NCBI GenBank assembly: GCA_937915955.1
Contig: CALGIB010001036.1
Location: forward strand, 1-9,712
From: an uncultured Pseudomonadota bacterium
Lineage (GTDB): Bacteria; Myxococcota_A; UBA796; CAJQPC01
Direction of reading: 5' to 3'
Length of the DNA: 9,712 nucleotides
Under the pieces are notes generated by a model that had not been told where the DNA came from, did not search any database, and was given only the letters and a program-made list of their open reading frames with translations. Both the position numbers and the translations under genes were made by a program. This document shows, one piece after another, positions 1-8,000 of the stretch (positions within the stretch are counted from its first letter, which is position 1; each line of letters opens with the position of its first letter).

Positions 1-17
1 CAGCGACCGGTGACCTC

Positions 18-43
18 GAGCGGCTGGCCGCCCGGCCTCGCTC
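18..43 (-). terminator. Hairpin at the prolyl oligopeptidase stop
   Basis: GAGCG (18-22) pairs with CGCTC (39-43), and GGCC (26-29) with GGCC (34-37), giving an interrupted 9 bp GC-rich stem just after the prolyl oligopeptidase stop codon. No T-run follows on the minus strand, so intrinsic termination is weakly supported. The remaining bases 1-17 show nothing recognisable. Confidence 0.3.
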
Positions 44-2228
44 ACTCGCTGAGCTCGGCGGGCGCCTCCGCGGCCTGGGAGGTCGGCGCGAAGCCCTCGG
101 GCAGCTGCATGTCCAGGTTCTTCAGCAGGAAGGACCACTGGTCGGTCCACTCGGCGATTGTCAGCGCGGTGGGCTTGCCGGCGCCGTGGCCCGCGCGGGT
201 CTCGATGCGGATGAGCACGGGGTCGCTCCCGGACTGGGCGGCCTGCAACCTGGCGGCGAACTTGAAGCTGTGCCCGGGCACGACGCGGTCGTCGTGGTCT
301 CCGGTTGTGACCATCGTCGCGGGGTAGGCCGTGCCGTCGGTGACGTTGTGGTAGGGGCTGTAGGCCCGCAGCACGGGGAACATCGCGGGGTCGTCGGGGT
401 CGCCGTAGTCGCTGATCCAGGCCCAGCCGATGGTGAACTTGTGGAAGCGCAGCATGTCCAGGACGCCCACGCCCGGCAGGGCGGCGCCGTAGAGCTCGGG
501 GCGCTGGGTGATGGCCGCGCCGACCAGCAGTCCCCCGTTGCTGCGACCGCCGATGGCGGTCTTGTCGGGGCTGCTGTAGCCCTGGGTGTGCAGGTACTCG
601 GCGGCCGCGTGGAAGTCGTCGAAGACGTTCTGCTTGTTGGCCAGGCGGCCCGCGTCGTGCCAGGCCTCGCCGTATTCGCCGCCGCCGCGCAGGTTCGCGA
701 TGGCCAGCACGCCGCCCATCTCCAGCCACACGCGGTTCACGGTGCTGTAGTAGGGCGTGATCGGGATGCTGAAGCCGCCGTAGCCGTACAGGTAGGCGGG
801 GTGGCTGCCGTCCAGCTCGATGCCCTCGCGGTGCACCAGGAACAGCGGGATCTGTGTGCCGTCCTTGCTGGGGTAGAAGACCTGAGTGACCTCGTAGTCC
901 TGGTCGTTCATGGACACGCCGGGGGCGCGGAACAGCTCGGAGGTGCCCGTCTCCATGTCGTAGCTGTAGATGGTGCCGGGTGTCAGGAAGCTGGTGAAGC
1001 TGTAGTAGGTCTGTGTGTCATACCGTTCGCCGCCGAAGCCTCCGGCGCTGCCGATGCCGGGCAGCTCGACTTGGCGGATGGGCTGGCCCTTCAGATCGTA
1101 GATCTGGATGCGGGACTGTGCGTCGTGCAGGTAGCGGCAGACCAGGTCGTCCTTGGCCAGGATGTTGCAGCCTCGGAGCGTGTCCTCGTCCTCGGGGACC
1201 AGCTCCTTCCAGCTGGCCTCGGGCTTGCGGATGTCGACCTGGACCACCTTGCCCTTCGGCGCGTCCCGGTTGGTCTCGACGTACCAGGTCGTGCCGTCGT
1301 TGCCCAGGACGCTGTAGCTGGCGTCGAACTCGGTGAAGAGCGGCTTCACCTCGCCGTCGGTCTTCAGGTCCTTGTAGAAGATGCGGTTGTTCTCGTCGGT
1401 GCCCTCCCAGTTGTAGATGACGAGGTAGCGGCCGTCGTGGGTGACGCTTCCGCCGAAGCCCCAGAACTCCTTGTCCTGGCGCTCGTAGACCAGCTCGTCC
1501 TCGGACTGTGCGGTCCCCAGGCGGTGGTAGTAGAGCTTCTGGAAGGTGTTCTTCGTCTCCAGATCGCCGGGATCAGCGGGCTCGTCGTAGCGGCTGTAGT
1601 AGAAGCCCTTGTCGTCGTGGGTCCAGCTCGCGCCGCTGAACTTGACCCACTCGATGGTGTCTTCGAGCAGCTCGCCCGAGTCGATGTCCATGACCCGGAA
1701 GGTGTTCCAGTCGCTGCCCCCGTCGGCCACGCCGTAGGCCATGTAGCGGGCCGACTCGCTGACCCAGGTGCCGCTCAGCGCGACGGTGCCGTCCTCGGAC
1801 AGGGTGTTGGGGTCGAGCAGGACTCGGCCTTCGCCGTCGGGCGTGTCGGAGACGAACAGCACGGACTGGTTTTGGAGGCCGTCGTTGTGCGTCCAGAAGG
1901 TCTTGCCACCCTTGGTCGAGGGGGCGGTGTAGCGCTCGTAGTCCCACAGCTCGGTCATGCGCTGGCGGATCACCTCGCGCTCGGGGATCTGGGCCAGGTA
2001 GGCCTCGGTCAGGCTGTTCTCGGCGCGGATCCAGTCGCGCACGGGCTCGGCCTCGCTGTCCTCGAGCCATCGGTAGGGGTCCGGCACCGGCGTGCCGTGG
2101 TAGTCGTCGACGACCTCCCCGGTGGGGGCCGAGGGGTAGACGCTGGCCGGCGCGGCCAGGGTCAGCACCTCGTCCGCTGAGGGCTGCTGCTTGGGGCAGG
2201 CGATCAGCGAGAGCAGGAGCATGTGCAT
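42..2228 (-). CDS. Prolyl oligopeptidase (S9A family), predicted lipoprotein
   Basis: A 728-residue serine peptidase that should cleave short peptides after proline. Seen: the family N-terminal signature (DPYRWLED, about residues 50-57), a seven-bladed-propeller-like middle with FYYSRYDEP, then an alpha/beta-hydrolase domain. The catalytic triad is intact: Ser563 in GGRSNGG, Asp646 in DHDDRVVP and His681 in RAGHGAGKP. Tyr483 and Phe486 (YGYGGF), Trp604 (WAWISDYG) and Arg648 match the oxyanion, S1 and substrate-binding residues known for porcine prolyl oligopeptidase (Tyr473, Phe476, Trp595, Arg643). Length is normal plus a short leader and tail. The ATG has AGAGG 7 nt upstream. No ATG, GTG or TTG lies in frame between it and an upstream TAG, so the start is well fixed. 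Residues 1-11 end in a lipobox (LIAC), suggesting an envelope lipoprotein acting on periplasmic or external peptides. It is probably co-transcribed with the C26 hydrolase 36 nt upstream. Confidence 0.95.
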   Translation of the reverse strand: MHMLLLSLIACPKQQPSADEVLTLAAPASVYPSAPTGEVVDDYHGTPVPDPYRWLEDSEAEPVRDWIRAENSLTEAYLAQIPEREVIRQRMTELWDYERYTAPSTKGGKTFWTHNDGLQNQSVLFVSDTPDGEGRVLLDPNTLSEDGTVALSGTWVSESARYMAYGVADGGSDWNTFRVMDIDSGELLEDTIEWVKFSGASWTHDDKGFYYSRYDEPADPGDLETKNTFQKLYYHRLGTAQSEDELVYERQDKEFWGFGGSVTHDGRYLVIYNWEGTDENNRIFYKDLKTDGEVKPLFTEFDASYSVLGNDGTTWYVETNRDAPKGKVVQVDIRKPEASWKELVPEDEDTLRGCNILAKDDLVCRYLHDAQSRIQIYDLKGQPIRQVELPGIGSAGGFGGERYDTQTYYSFTSFLTPGTIYSYDMETGTSELFRAPGVSMNDQDYEVTQVFYPSKDGTQIPLFLVHREGIELDGSHPAYLYGYGGFSIPITPYYSTVNRVWLEMGGVLAIANLRGGGEYGEAWHDAGRLANKQNVFDDFHAAAEYLHTQGYSSPDKTAIGGRSNGGLLVGAAITQRPELYGAALPGVGVLDMLRFHKFTIGWAWISDYGDPDDPAMFPVLRAYSPYHNVTDGTAYPATMVTTGDHDDRVVPGHSFKFAARLQAAQSGSDPVLIRIETRAGHGAGKPTALTIAEWTDQWSFLLKNLDMQLPEGFAPTSQAAEAPAELSE
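2196..2228 (-). other. Very short lipoprotein signal peptide with lipobox
   Basis: Residues 1-11 of the prolyl oligopeptidase are MHMLLLSLIAC. L8-I9-A10-C11 fits the lipobox consensus, and the following residues (PKQQPSADE) look like the flexible tether of an exported lipoprotein. The hydrophobic core is short and there is no Lys or Arg in the n-region, which is atypical. An in-frame stop 13 codons upstream and the lack of other start codons rule out a longer signal. Confidence 0.6.
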
Positions 2229-2235
2229 GGGACAA

Positions 2236-2240
2236 CCTCT
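2236..2240 (-). promoter_or_regulatory. Ribosome binding site of the prolyl oligopeptidase
   Basis: AGAGG on the minus strand lies 7 nt before the ATG at 2228. It supports that start over the second Met codon (residue 3), which would be 13 nt away. Confidence 0.6.
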
Positions 2241-2264
2241 ACAAAGGCGTGTGGGCCAGGGGTC

Positions 2265-2978
2265 CTAACGACCGGCGGCGGTCAGGAGCGCGGTGAACAA
2301 GGGGGCGCTGCCGGGCAGCAGCTCGGGGTGCCACTGGACCCCGATGCAGAAGGCGTGGTCGGGCAACTCGACGGCCTCGATGACGCCGTCGGGGGCGCGG
2401 CCGGCGACCCGCATCGAGCCCGGATCCCAGACGGCCTGGTGGTGGGTCGAGTTCACCACCGGGCGATCGCCGAGCAGGTTGCGGAGCTGGCCGGTCAGCT
2501 CGACCTGATGCCAGCCCTGAGCGGGGTCCGTGGGCTGCTGGTGCTCGGAGACCTCCGGCAGCTGGGTGTCGAGGTCCTGGTACAGCGTGGCTCCGCAGGC
2601 CACGGCCAGGGCCTGCATGCCGCCACAGAGACCCAGCACGGGGACGTCGCGATCCAGGCAGAGGCGGGCCAGGGCCAGCTCGCTGCCGGTGCGCAGCTCG
2701 TCCACGCGGCCCAGTCGCTCGATGGGCTGCTGGCCGAAGTGGCTGGGGTGGATGTCGAAGTCGCCGCCGGTGATGCAGACCGCGGAGATGCCGTCCAGCG
2801 CCCGGCCCAGGTTCGGCTCGCCCGGGGGCAGCAGCAGGGGAACGCCTCCGGCCTGGCGGAGGGCCTGGATGACGGACTCCTTGAGCCAGGCCTCGGAGCG
2901 GATCGGGCGGACTCGAGCGGAGCTCGCGACGTGGAGGCCGCCGCCTTCGCGTCGATCGGTGGTGACGAGGATGCGCAT
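2265..2978 (-). CDS. Class I glutamine amidotransferase-like hydrolase (peptidase C26, PuuD-type)
   Basis: A 237-residue protein of the gamma-glutamyl-GABA hydrolase type, close to the usual family length of about 240-250. Seen: the nucleophile elbow GLCGGMQ with Cys118, and the His217-x-Glu219 pair in QWHPE, completing a Cys-His-Glu triad. Also present are CITGGDFDIHP near residues 70-80 and NSTHHQAV around 180, both typical of C26 members. No synthetase partner domain is fused, so free-standing hydrolysis of a gamma-glutamyl amide is likely; the substrate is not readable from sequence. The start is ATG 2978 (MRILVTTD, the first beta-strand). The frame stays open far upstream to 4871, but that part is antisense to two clear genes. 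The Shine-Dalgarno is weak. The gene diverges from the lipid kinase with 24 bp between starts and precedes the prolyl oligopeptidase by 36 nt, consistent with a peptide or gamma-glutamyl catabolism operon. Confidence 0.9.
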   Translation of the reverse strand: MRILVTTDRREGGGLHVASSARVRPIRSEAWLKESVIQALRQAGGVPLLLPPGEPNLGRALDGISAVCITGGDFDIHPSHFGQQPIERLGRVDELRTGSELALARLCLDRDVPVLGLCGGMQALAVACGATLYQDLDTQLPEVSEHQQPTDPAQGWHQVELTGQLRNLLGDRPVVNSTHHQAVWDPGSMRVAGRAPDGVIEAVELPDHAFCIGVQWHPELLPGSAPLFTALLTAAGR

Positions 2979-3002
2979 CGCCGGGGAAGTTAGCACCCTG
3001 GT
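2979..3002. promoter_or_regulatory. 24 bp divergent intergenic region
   Basis: The only DNA between the start codons of the C26 hydrolase (minus) and the lipid kinase (plus). It is too short for two ordinary promoters, and I see no clear -10/-35 box or strong Shine-Dalgarno on either strand. Promoters must overlap the opposing coding sequence, or one gene is transcribed from a distant or leaderless start. A 10 bp palindrome GATGCGCATC (2970-2979) overlaps the hydrolase start codon, but any Met-Arg-Ile start encoded ATGCGCATC gives most of it. Confidence 0.4.
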
Positions 3003-3938
3003 ATGTCGGGAATCGGTGTCATCACGAACCCCCGCTCGCGTCAGAACCGGCGCAACCCGGCCCTGGCTCGACGGCTGGCCTACATCCTGGGTGAGCGGGG
3101 GCTGCTCGAGCAGCCGACGGACCTGGACGCCCTGGATCGCGTGGCTCTGCAGCTGAAGGATCGCGAGATCGACGTGGTGGCCATCAACGGCGGGGACGGG
3201 ACCAGCCACGTGGTGCTCAGCGCGCTGGTGCGGGCCTACGGGGACGCGCCGCTGCCGCAGATCGCGCTGCTGAGAGGCGGCACGATGAACACGGTGGCGC
3301 GGGGGCTGGGCATCTCCGGCTCGCCGCAGGAGCTGCTGGGTCGGCTGACCGCGCTGTACCACCGGGACGAGCCCATGGCCTCGGTCCAGCGGAACCTGCT
3401 GCGCGTCGGCGACCAGGCGGGCTTCTTGTTTGGCAACGGGGTCATCAGCAACTTCCTCGAGGCCTACTACGAGGGCAGCGAGCCCACGCCTGCCAGGGCG
3501 GCCTGGCTGCTGACGCGCGCGGTGGCCTCGACCCTGGTCCAGGGCAAGCTGGTCAAGCGCTTGAGCCGTCCGCTGCGCGCTCGGGTGCTGCTGGACGGCC
3601 GGGAGCTGCCGGACTTCCCCTGGATCGCGCTGGCCGCAGGCACCGTGGACGACATCGGCCTGGGCTTCCGGCCCTTCTACAAGGCGCCTGGCCACCCGGG
3701 CGCGATGCACGCTGTGGGCTTCGGCTGCACCCCGGGTCAGCTGGTGCCGGATCTGTGGAACATCTATCGGGCCCGCGCGACGAGACATCCGCGGATCGTC
3801 GACGGGCTGTGTCGGGTGATGGAGATCGAGAGCCTGGACGCCCAGCCGCTGAACTTCATGATCGACGGCGACTTCCACCGCGGGGGGCAGCGCCTGGAGG
3901 TCCGCGTCGGACCCAGGGTGCAGATGCTGACGCTCTGA
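3003..3938 (+). CDS. Diacylglycerol/sphingosine kinase-family lipid kinase
   Basis: A 311-residue soluble or peripheral lipid kinase of the DAGK catalytic family (DgkB/YegS/LCB5 type), expected to phosphorylate diacylglycerol or a similar lipid with ATP at the inner membrane face. Seen: VITNPRSR at residues 6-13 (first strand and nucleotide loop), the hallmark GGDGT at 63-67, GGTMNT at 92-97, and a C-terminal beta-sandwich ending in a DGD (288-290) followed by alternating strands, as in family members. Length is typical. The ATG is the first in frame after a TAG four codons upstream and places the first strand correctly. The ribosome binding site is poor (a GGGGAAG about 13 nt away). The GNAT-like gene follows after 63 nt on the same strand, so they may be co-transcribed. 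The exact lipid substrate cannot be read from the sequence. Confidence 0.92.
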   Translation: MSGIGVITNPRSRQNRRNPALARRLAYILGERGLLEQPTDLDALDRVALQLKDREIDVVAINGGDGTSHVVLSALVRAYGDAPLPQIALLRGGTMNTVARGLGISGSPQELLGRLTALYHRDEPMASVQRNLLRVGDQAGFLFGNGVISNFLEAYYEGSEPTPARAAWLLTRAVASTLVQGKLVKRLSRPLRARVLLDGRELPDFPWIALAAGTVDDIGLGFRPFYKAPGHPGAMHAVGFGCTPGQLVPDLWNIYRARATRHPRIVDGLCRVMEIESLDAQPLNFMIDGDFHRGGQRLEVRVGPRVQMLTL

Positions 3939-3991
3939 GCCACGGGCGCTCATGGGTCGGGGCCGCCGATCCGCTCTCAGGGGCAAGCACC

Positions 3992-3996
3992 GAGGA
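3992..3996 (+). promoter_or_regulatory. Ribosome binding site of the GNAT-like gene
   Basis: GAGGA lies 5 nt before the ATG at 4002 and fixes that start. The 63 nt gap behind the lipid kinase shows no terminator-like hairpin, so read-through from the kinase is plausible. Confidence 0.55.
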
Positions 3997-4001
3997 TTTG
4001 G

Positions 4002-5042
4002 ATGAACGTTCGCATCGCGCCGCTGGAGACCTGGGACCAGGCCGACGCTCTGTCCCGCTTCGTGTACGAGTCGCGGGGCCTGACGCACCATCGATCCTGG
4101 CTGTACGACCCCGAGACGGTGCTCGAGCACAACCGCAACGGCCGGGTGCGCAGCTTCCTGGCCCTGGTCTCCGATCGCGTCGTCGGACACGTCGCGGCCA
4201 TCCAGCCTCACTTCGAGGACAAGGCCTCGCGAGCCGCCGCGGGCAACCGCATCATCGGCCTCGACATGGTCCACCCGGACTTCGAGGCGGCCAGCGTCCG
4301 GGCCCAGCTGGCCTCGGCGGCCTATGGCTGGTGCATGCAGCGGGGCTCGACGGGGCTGCTGATGGTCAGCCCCACCGAGGAGGTCGCCAGCCAGCGCCTG
4401 GGCCGGGCGCTGGGCGGGGTGCCGACCAGCCTGCTGCTGGGCGCAGTGCCCTCGCGTCGAGGCGGGCCCCTGGCCGGCTCGGCCTTGTCCACGCTGACGG
4501 TCTACATGGCCCTGCAGAGCAGCCCCGAAGCCCGCGTCTACCTGCCGCGCGCAGACCGTGATCTCTACGAAGCGATCTACGAGGGCCTGAACGAGGACCG
4601 CCACATCCATGACGCCGAGGACGGGCCGCGCATCGGGCCGGCCACCGACCTGAAGGTGCACTTCGACCCGGCCGGCGAGGTCGGCCGCATCCAGGTCCTG
4701 CGCGCGGGACCTGACCTGACCGAGCGCGTGCTGGAGCGCTTCCAGTGGCTGCTGGGCGGCCGCATCCGCCACGTGACGATCGAGGCGCCCTTGAGCTCGC
4801 CGTTCACCGCTCGGGCTGTGCGAACGTGGAAGGGCCACGGCATGATCTTCGGCGGCCTGCTGCCGGGTCACGAGCGGGGAGATGTCGCGGTCTTCCAGGG
4901 GCTCCGCGATCAGGACCTGGACCCCGCGCTGGTGCGGGTGGTGGATCCGCTGGCGGGCAAGCTGCGGGACCGGGTCCTGGGTGACTGGCAGGCGGCGCGG
5001 GATCTGCTGCGGGCGCCGGCTCCGCTGAAGCGGACCGGCTGA
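4002..5042 (+). CDS. Tandem GNAT-like protein with degenerate acetyl-CoA loop
   Basis: A 346-residue protein I recognise as a divergent GNAT-fold protein. Residues 3-70 carry the pattern known from the GNAT module often fused to SpoIIE-partner/anti-sigma-type ATPase domains: an ALSRFVYESRG helix, LYDPE (35-39), a strand-rich FLALVSDRVVGHVAAIQP (52-69), then a GLDMVHPDFE strand. The C-terminal half (about 215-300) looks like a second GNAT-like domain ending in HGMIFGGLLPGHERGDVAVF (279-298), matching the GFFxAGxLPG...GD closing motif I recall for that family. At 91-100 (HPDFEAASVR) the usual RxxGxG/A acetyl-CoA loop is absent, so acetyl transfer is uncertain and a regulatory or ligand-binding role is possible. 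No ATPase domain is fused or adjacent. It follows the lipid kinase on the same strand and converges with the FHA gene across 22 bp. Confidence 0.72.
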   Translation: MNVRIAPLETWDQADALSRFVYESRGLTHHRSWLYDPETVLEHNRNGRVRSFLALVSDRVVGHVAAIQPHFEDKASRAAAGNRIIGLDMVHPDFEAASVRAQLASAAYGWCMQRGSTGLLMVSPTEEVASQRLGRALGGVPTSLLLGAVPSRRGGPLAGSALSTLTVYMALQSSPEARVYLPRADRDLYEAIYEGLNEDRHIHDAEDGPRIGPATDLKVHFDPAGEVGRIQVLRAGPDLTERVLERFQWLLGGRIRHVTIEAPLSSPFTARAVRTWKGHGMIFGGLLPGHERGDVAVFQGLRDQDLDPALVRVVDPLAGKLRDRVLGDWQAARDLLRAPAPLKRTG

Positions 5043-5049
5043 GGGCCGC

Positions 5050-5066
5050 GAGCGCCCGGGACGCTC
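5050..5066. terminator. Possible weak hairpin between convergent genes
   Basis: GAGCG (5050-5054) pairs with CGCTC (5062-5066) across a 7 nt loop, in the 22 bp between the GNAT-like stop and the FHA-gene stop. There is no T-tract on either strand and the stem is only 5 bp, so a bidirectional terminator is possible but poorly supported. Confidence 0.25.
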
Positions 5067-8000
5067 AGCTCAGCGCGAACCGGAACACGGCGTTGCCCGC
5101 GATCAGCACGTCGCCGGCCTGCAGCTTCAGCTCGCGACCGTCCTCGGGCACGGTCGTGAAGCGGCCGGCGCCGTGCTTCACGAAGAAGGGCTGGTAGCGC
5201 CCGACCTCGCTCTTGTAGCTGTCCAGGTAGTTGGCCAGGGTCAGCTCTCGGCCGTCGAAGCGCGCGGTGGCCAGGATGGGGCCCAGCTGCACGATGCGGT
5301 CAGCGCCCAGGGGCAGGCCCATGGTGAACAGCGCCTCGACGATGCGGTCGGCGTAGTCCACGGCCAGCAGGCGGGCGCGCGGGTCGGGCAGCTCCATGTC
5401 GCCGAGGTGCAGGAAGACGCTGAAGTCCTCCTCGCCGTCCTCGTCCCGTCGCAGGATCTCCAGGCGGACGCCGTCCAGGTCCTTGACCTCGGTGGGGCGG
5501 GCCTCGCCCTGGTGCATGACGGCCTCGGTGGCGTCGGTCAGCCAGGCCTTGTTCCGGCGCCCGCGCACCTTCAGCTTGAAGTAGCTGCGCGGGGAGAACT
5601 CCTGGTCCTCGTCGTAGCGGGTCTCGGGCACGGCGACGCTGCAGCCGCTGTGGTTGCCGATGGTGACCTCGCCCGAGACCGCCCAGCCCAGGGCGACCAG
5701 CCGGGCTGGCCGCGCCAGCTCCACGCCGCCCTGCTCGTCGTCCACGACCATGACCTCGTCCGAGGCCTGCTCCGCGGGTTCGTCCAGCGAGGCCTCGTCC
5801 AGCGGCGGTGGCGTGGTCCTGCTGGGGCGCGCCGTCTCCTGGGGGAAGGTCTCGATGTGCACGTGCCGCTCGCTCGGGGCGGTGCCGGCCGAGTCCAGGT
5901 CGAAGTCCGCGCGGGGGCTGTCCGGCGAGGGCAGGCCGTAGGCCAGGCCGCTCTCGTCCGTGAGGTCCGGCTCGACGGGCGGCAGGGTCTCCATGCGAGG
6001 CAGGATGCTGGGCAAGGGGCCCTCGTCCTGGGCGAGCTCGACGGCCTCGACGACGCTGGGCGGCAGGTCGTCCTCGCCGATGAGCGAGTCGTAGCTGACG
6101 ATGCCCAGGTCGGGCTTGGGCGGCGCCTTGCCGTCCTCGCCCAGGCCGCCGGCCACGGGCACGTCCGAGGCCCGCTCGCCGAGCAGCGCCTCGAAGTTCG
6201 AGGAGACGGCGCCTCGCTCGTTGAGCAGGTCGTCGATGCTGTCGCGGCCCGCGGCGTCGTCACCGCGCCTGTCGAGCACCTCGTCCAGGCTGCCGCGCAG
6301 GGGCCGCGGGGAGACGTCGGTCTGCTCCTCCGGCAGGGGCGCGGCCGGTCGGCTCAGGATCTCGTCGATCAGGTTCTGGGGCCGCTCGCCGCGCCGCGCC
6401 CGGCGCTGGGCCCGCATGACCTCGGAGTCCGTGTCGGGGAGGCCGGGCTGGGAGACGGCCTTGGCCAGGCTCTCGGCCGTCAGCTTGGGCGGCGGCGGGG
6501 CGCTGATCTCGGGCAGCTGGCCGTCCTCGGGCGGGTAGCTGACCTCGAACAGGCAGTTGCCGACCAGCAGCTGGTCGCCGGTGCGCAGCTCCTCCTCGCG
6601 CGTGCCCGACTGCTTGGCTGGGGTCAGGGCGATGATCTGGCCGCCTCGGCGCACGTAGGTGTAGCAGTGCCGGGCGATCGAGGTGACCCGCGGGCTGGTC
6701 GTCAGGTCGACCTCGGCGTGCTCGGACGCGACCATGATCGAGTCGGTGTAGAAGCGGCTCTTGGGGATGTCGCCGCTGCGGGCGCGGATGGTGGCGCCGT
6801 GGGTCAGCGAGGGAAGCCAGGCGATGTTGTCGTTCTGCGGCTCGTCGGGCAGCTGCACCTTGCAGCGGCGGTCGCGGCCGATGCGGTAGCTGCCGCCGAA
6901 GACCAGGTGGGTGCTGCTGGCGGGGCGCAGGATCTGTCCGAGGTAGGGCCAGCCGGGCTCGGTGCGGCTGCCGGAGAGGTCCTGGTACTCGAGCGTGTGC
7001 GGGCCCACCTGTACGGTGGTGGTGGAGTACAGCGGCATGGCGCGCTCGATGGGGACCGGGCGGCCGTTCACGAGCACGTCGGCCCGGTGGACGAGCAGGG
7101 AGACCTTGTCGGCGCGGACCTGGAAGGTCGCGGCCCGGTCGGCCCCGGAGGTGGTCAGCGAGCCGTTGCTGGCCACGTAGACGTCGTAGCCCTGCATGAA
7201 CTTGCGGAAGTGCACCTTCTGCAGCAGGGCGCCGCGCTCGCGCAGCGTGAAGATGCGCTCCTGGAGTGACTCGGGCACGATGGTCTTGCTGCCATGGCCC
7301 AGCCTGAACAGGCTGTCCATGCCCCGGTCAAGGGACTCCTCGAGCGACATGGGGGCCGGCGTGGGCAGCTGGATCCGGGGCTGGCCGTCGTTGGCGACGG
7401 CGTCCTGATCGGCCTCGATCTGACCTAGCGAGATGTCGTCGGGGTCGCCCGCTTCGGGCACGACGGAGTCCAGCAGGGCCAGCACCAGGTGGGCGATGGC
7501 CTCGCCGTTCTGGTCGACGATGGTCAGCACGTTGGCGCCGCCCTCGTCCTGGCTGACGACGCTGTAGCGGTCGCGTTGGTCGGGGTCGATGATGTGGACG
7601 AAGCTGCCGTCCAGGTACTGCTGGAGCCGGTAGAGCGCAGGCTCCTGCAGCGTGAAGTGGCTGAAGTTGTCCAGCCAGTGGTTGCCCAGGGTGAACACGA
7701 CCTGGTCGTTGTAGAGGCGGCCGACCTCGCGATAGCCCTCCCACACGTCGGGCAGGTTCAGGTGCACGGCGATCACGGGGCGACTGGTGCGGATCGGGCC
7801 CGTGTAGTGGTTGGGCATCAGGCCCGTGATGAACTGCCCGGCCTGCAGCTCGAAGCCGTTGCCGACCATGGCGGCGTGGCCGTCCTGCAGGATGCGGAAG
7901 CGGAGCCCGCGCGCGCCGAAGAGCAGGTCGTAGCCCTCGTCCTGCGTCAGCGCCTGGAACTGCTGCTGCAGGACGCGAGCCGCCGTGTCCGTCCAGGGCT

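Noticed and set aside
186..2180. A 664-codon plus-strand open frame opposite the prolyl oligopeptidase
   Set aside because: It is a shadow of high third-position GC in the antisense gene. Its product is a low-complexity Val/Ala/Gly/Leu mixture with no motifs, while the opposite strand carries an intact catalytic triad.
2970..2979. Palindrome GATGCGCATC as an operator
   Set aside because: The sequence ATGCGCAT follows directly from a Met-Arg-Ile start and has no extended symmetry around it.
3755..4561. A 268-codon plus-strand frame bridging the lipid kinase and GNAT-like genes
   Set aside because: Its Arg/Gly/Ala/Pro-rich product is the out-of-frame reading of two real genes.
2979..4871. Upstream extension of the C26 hydrolase frame to 4871, which would give an 868-residue protein
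   Set aside because: The added 631 residues lie antisense to the lipid kinase and GNAT-like genes and are rich in Arg/Gln/His/Ala without domains. The homologous part begins at MRILVTTD.
5173..7269. A 698-codon plus-strand open frame opposite the FHA gene
   Set aside because: Low-complexity antisense product rich in Val/Ala/Gly/Asp. The minus strand encodes recognisable FHA and linker features.
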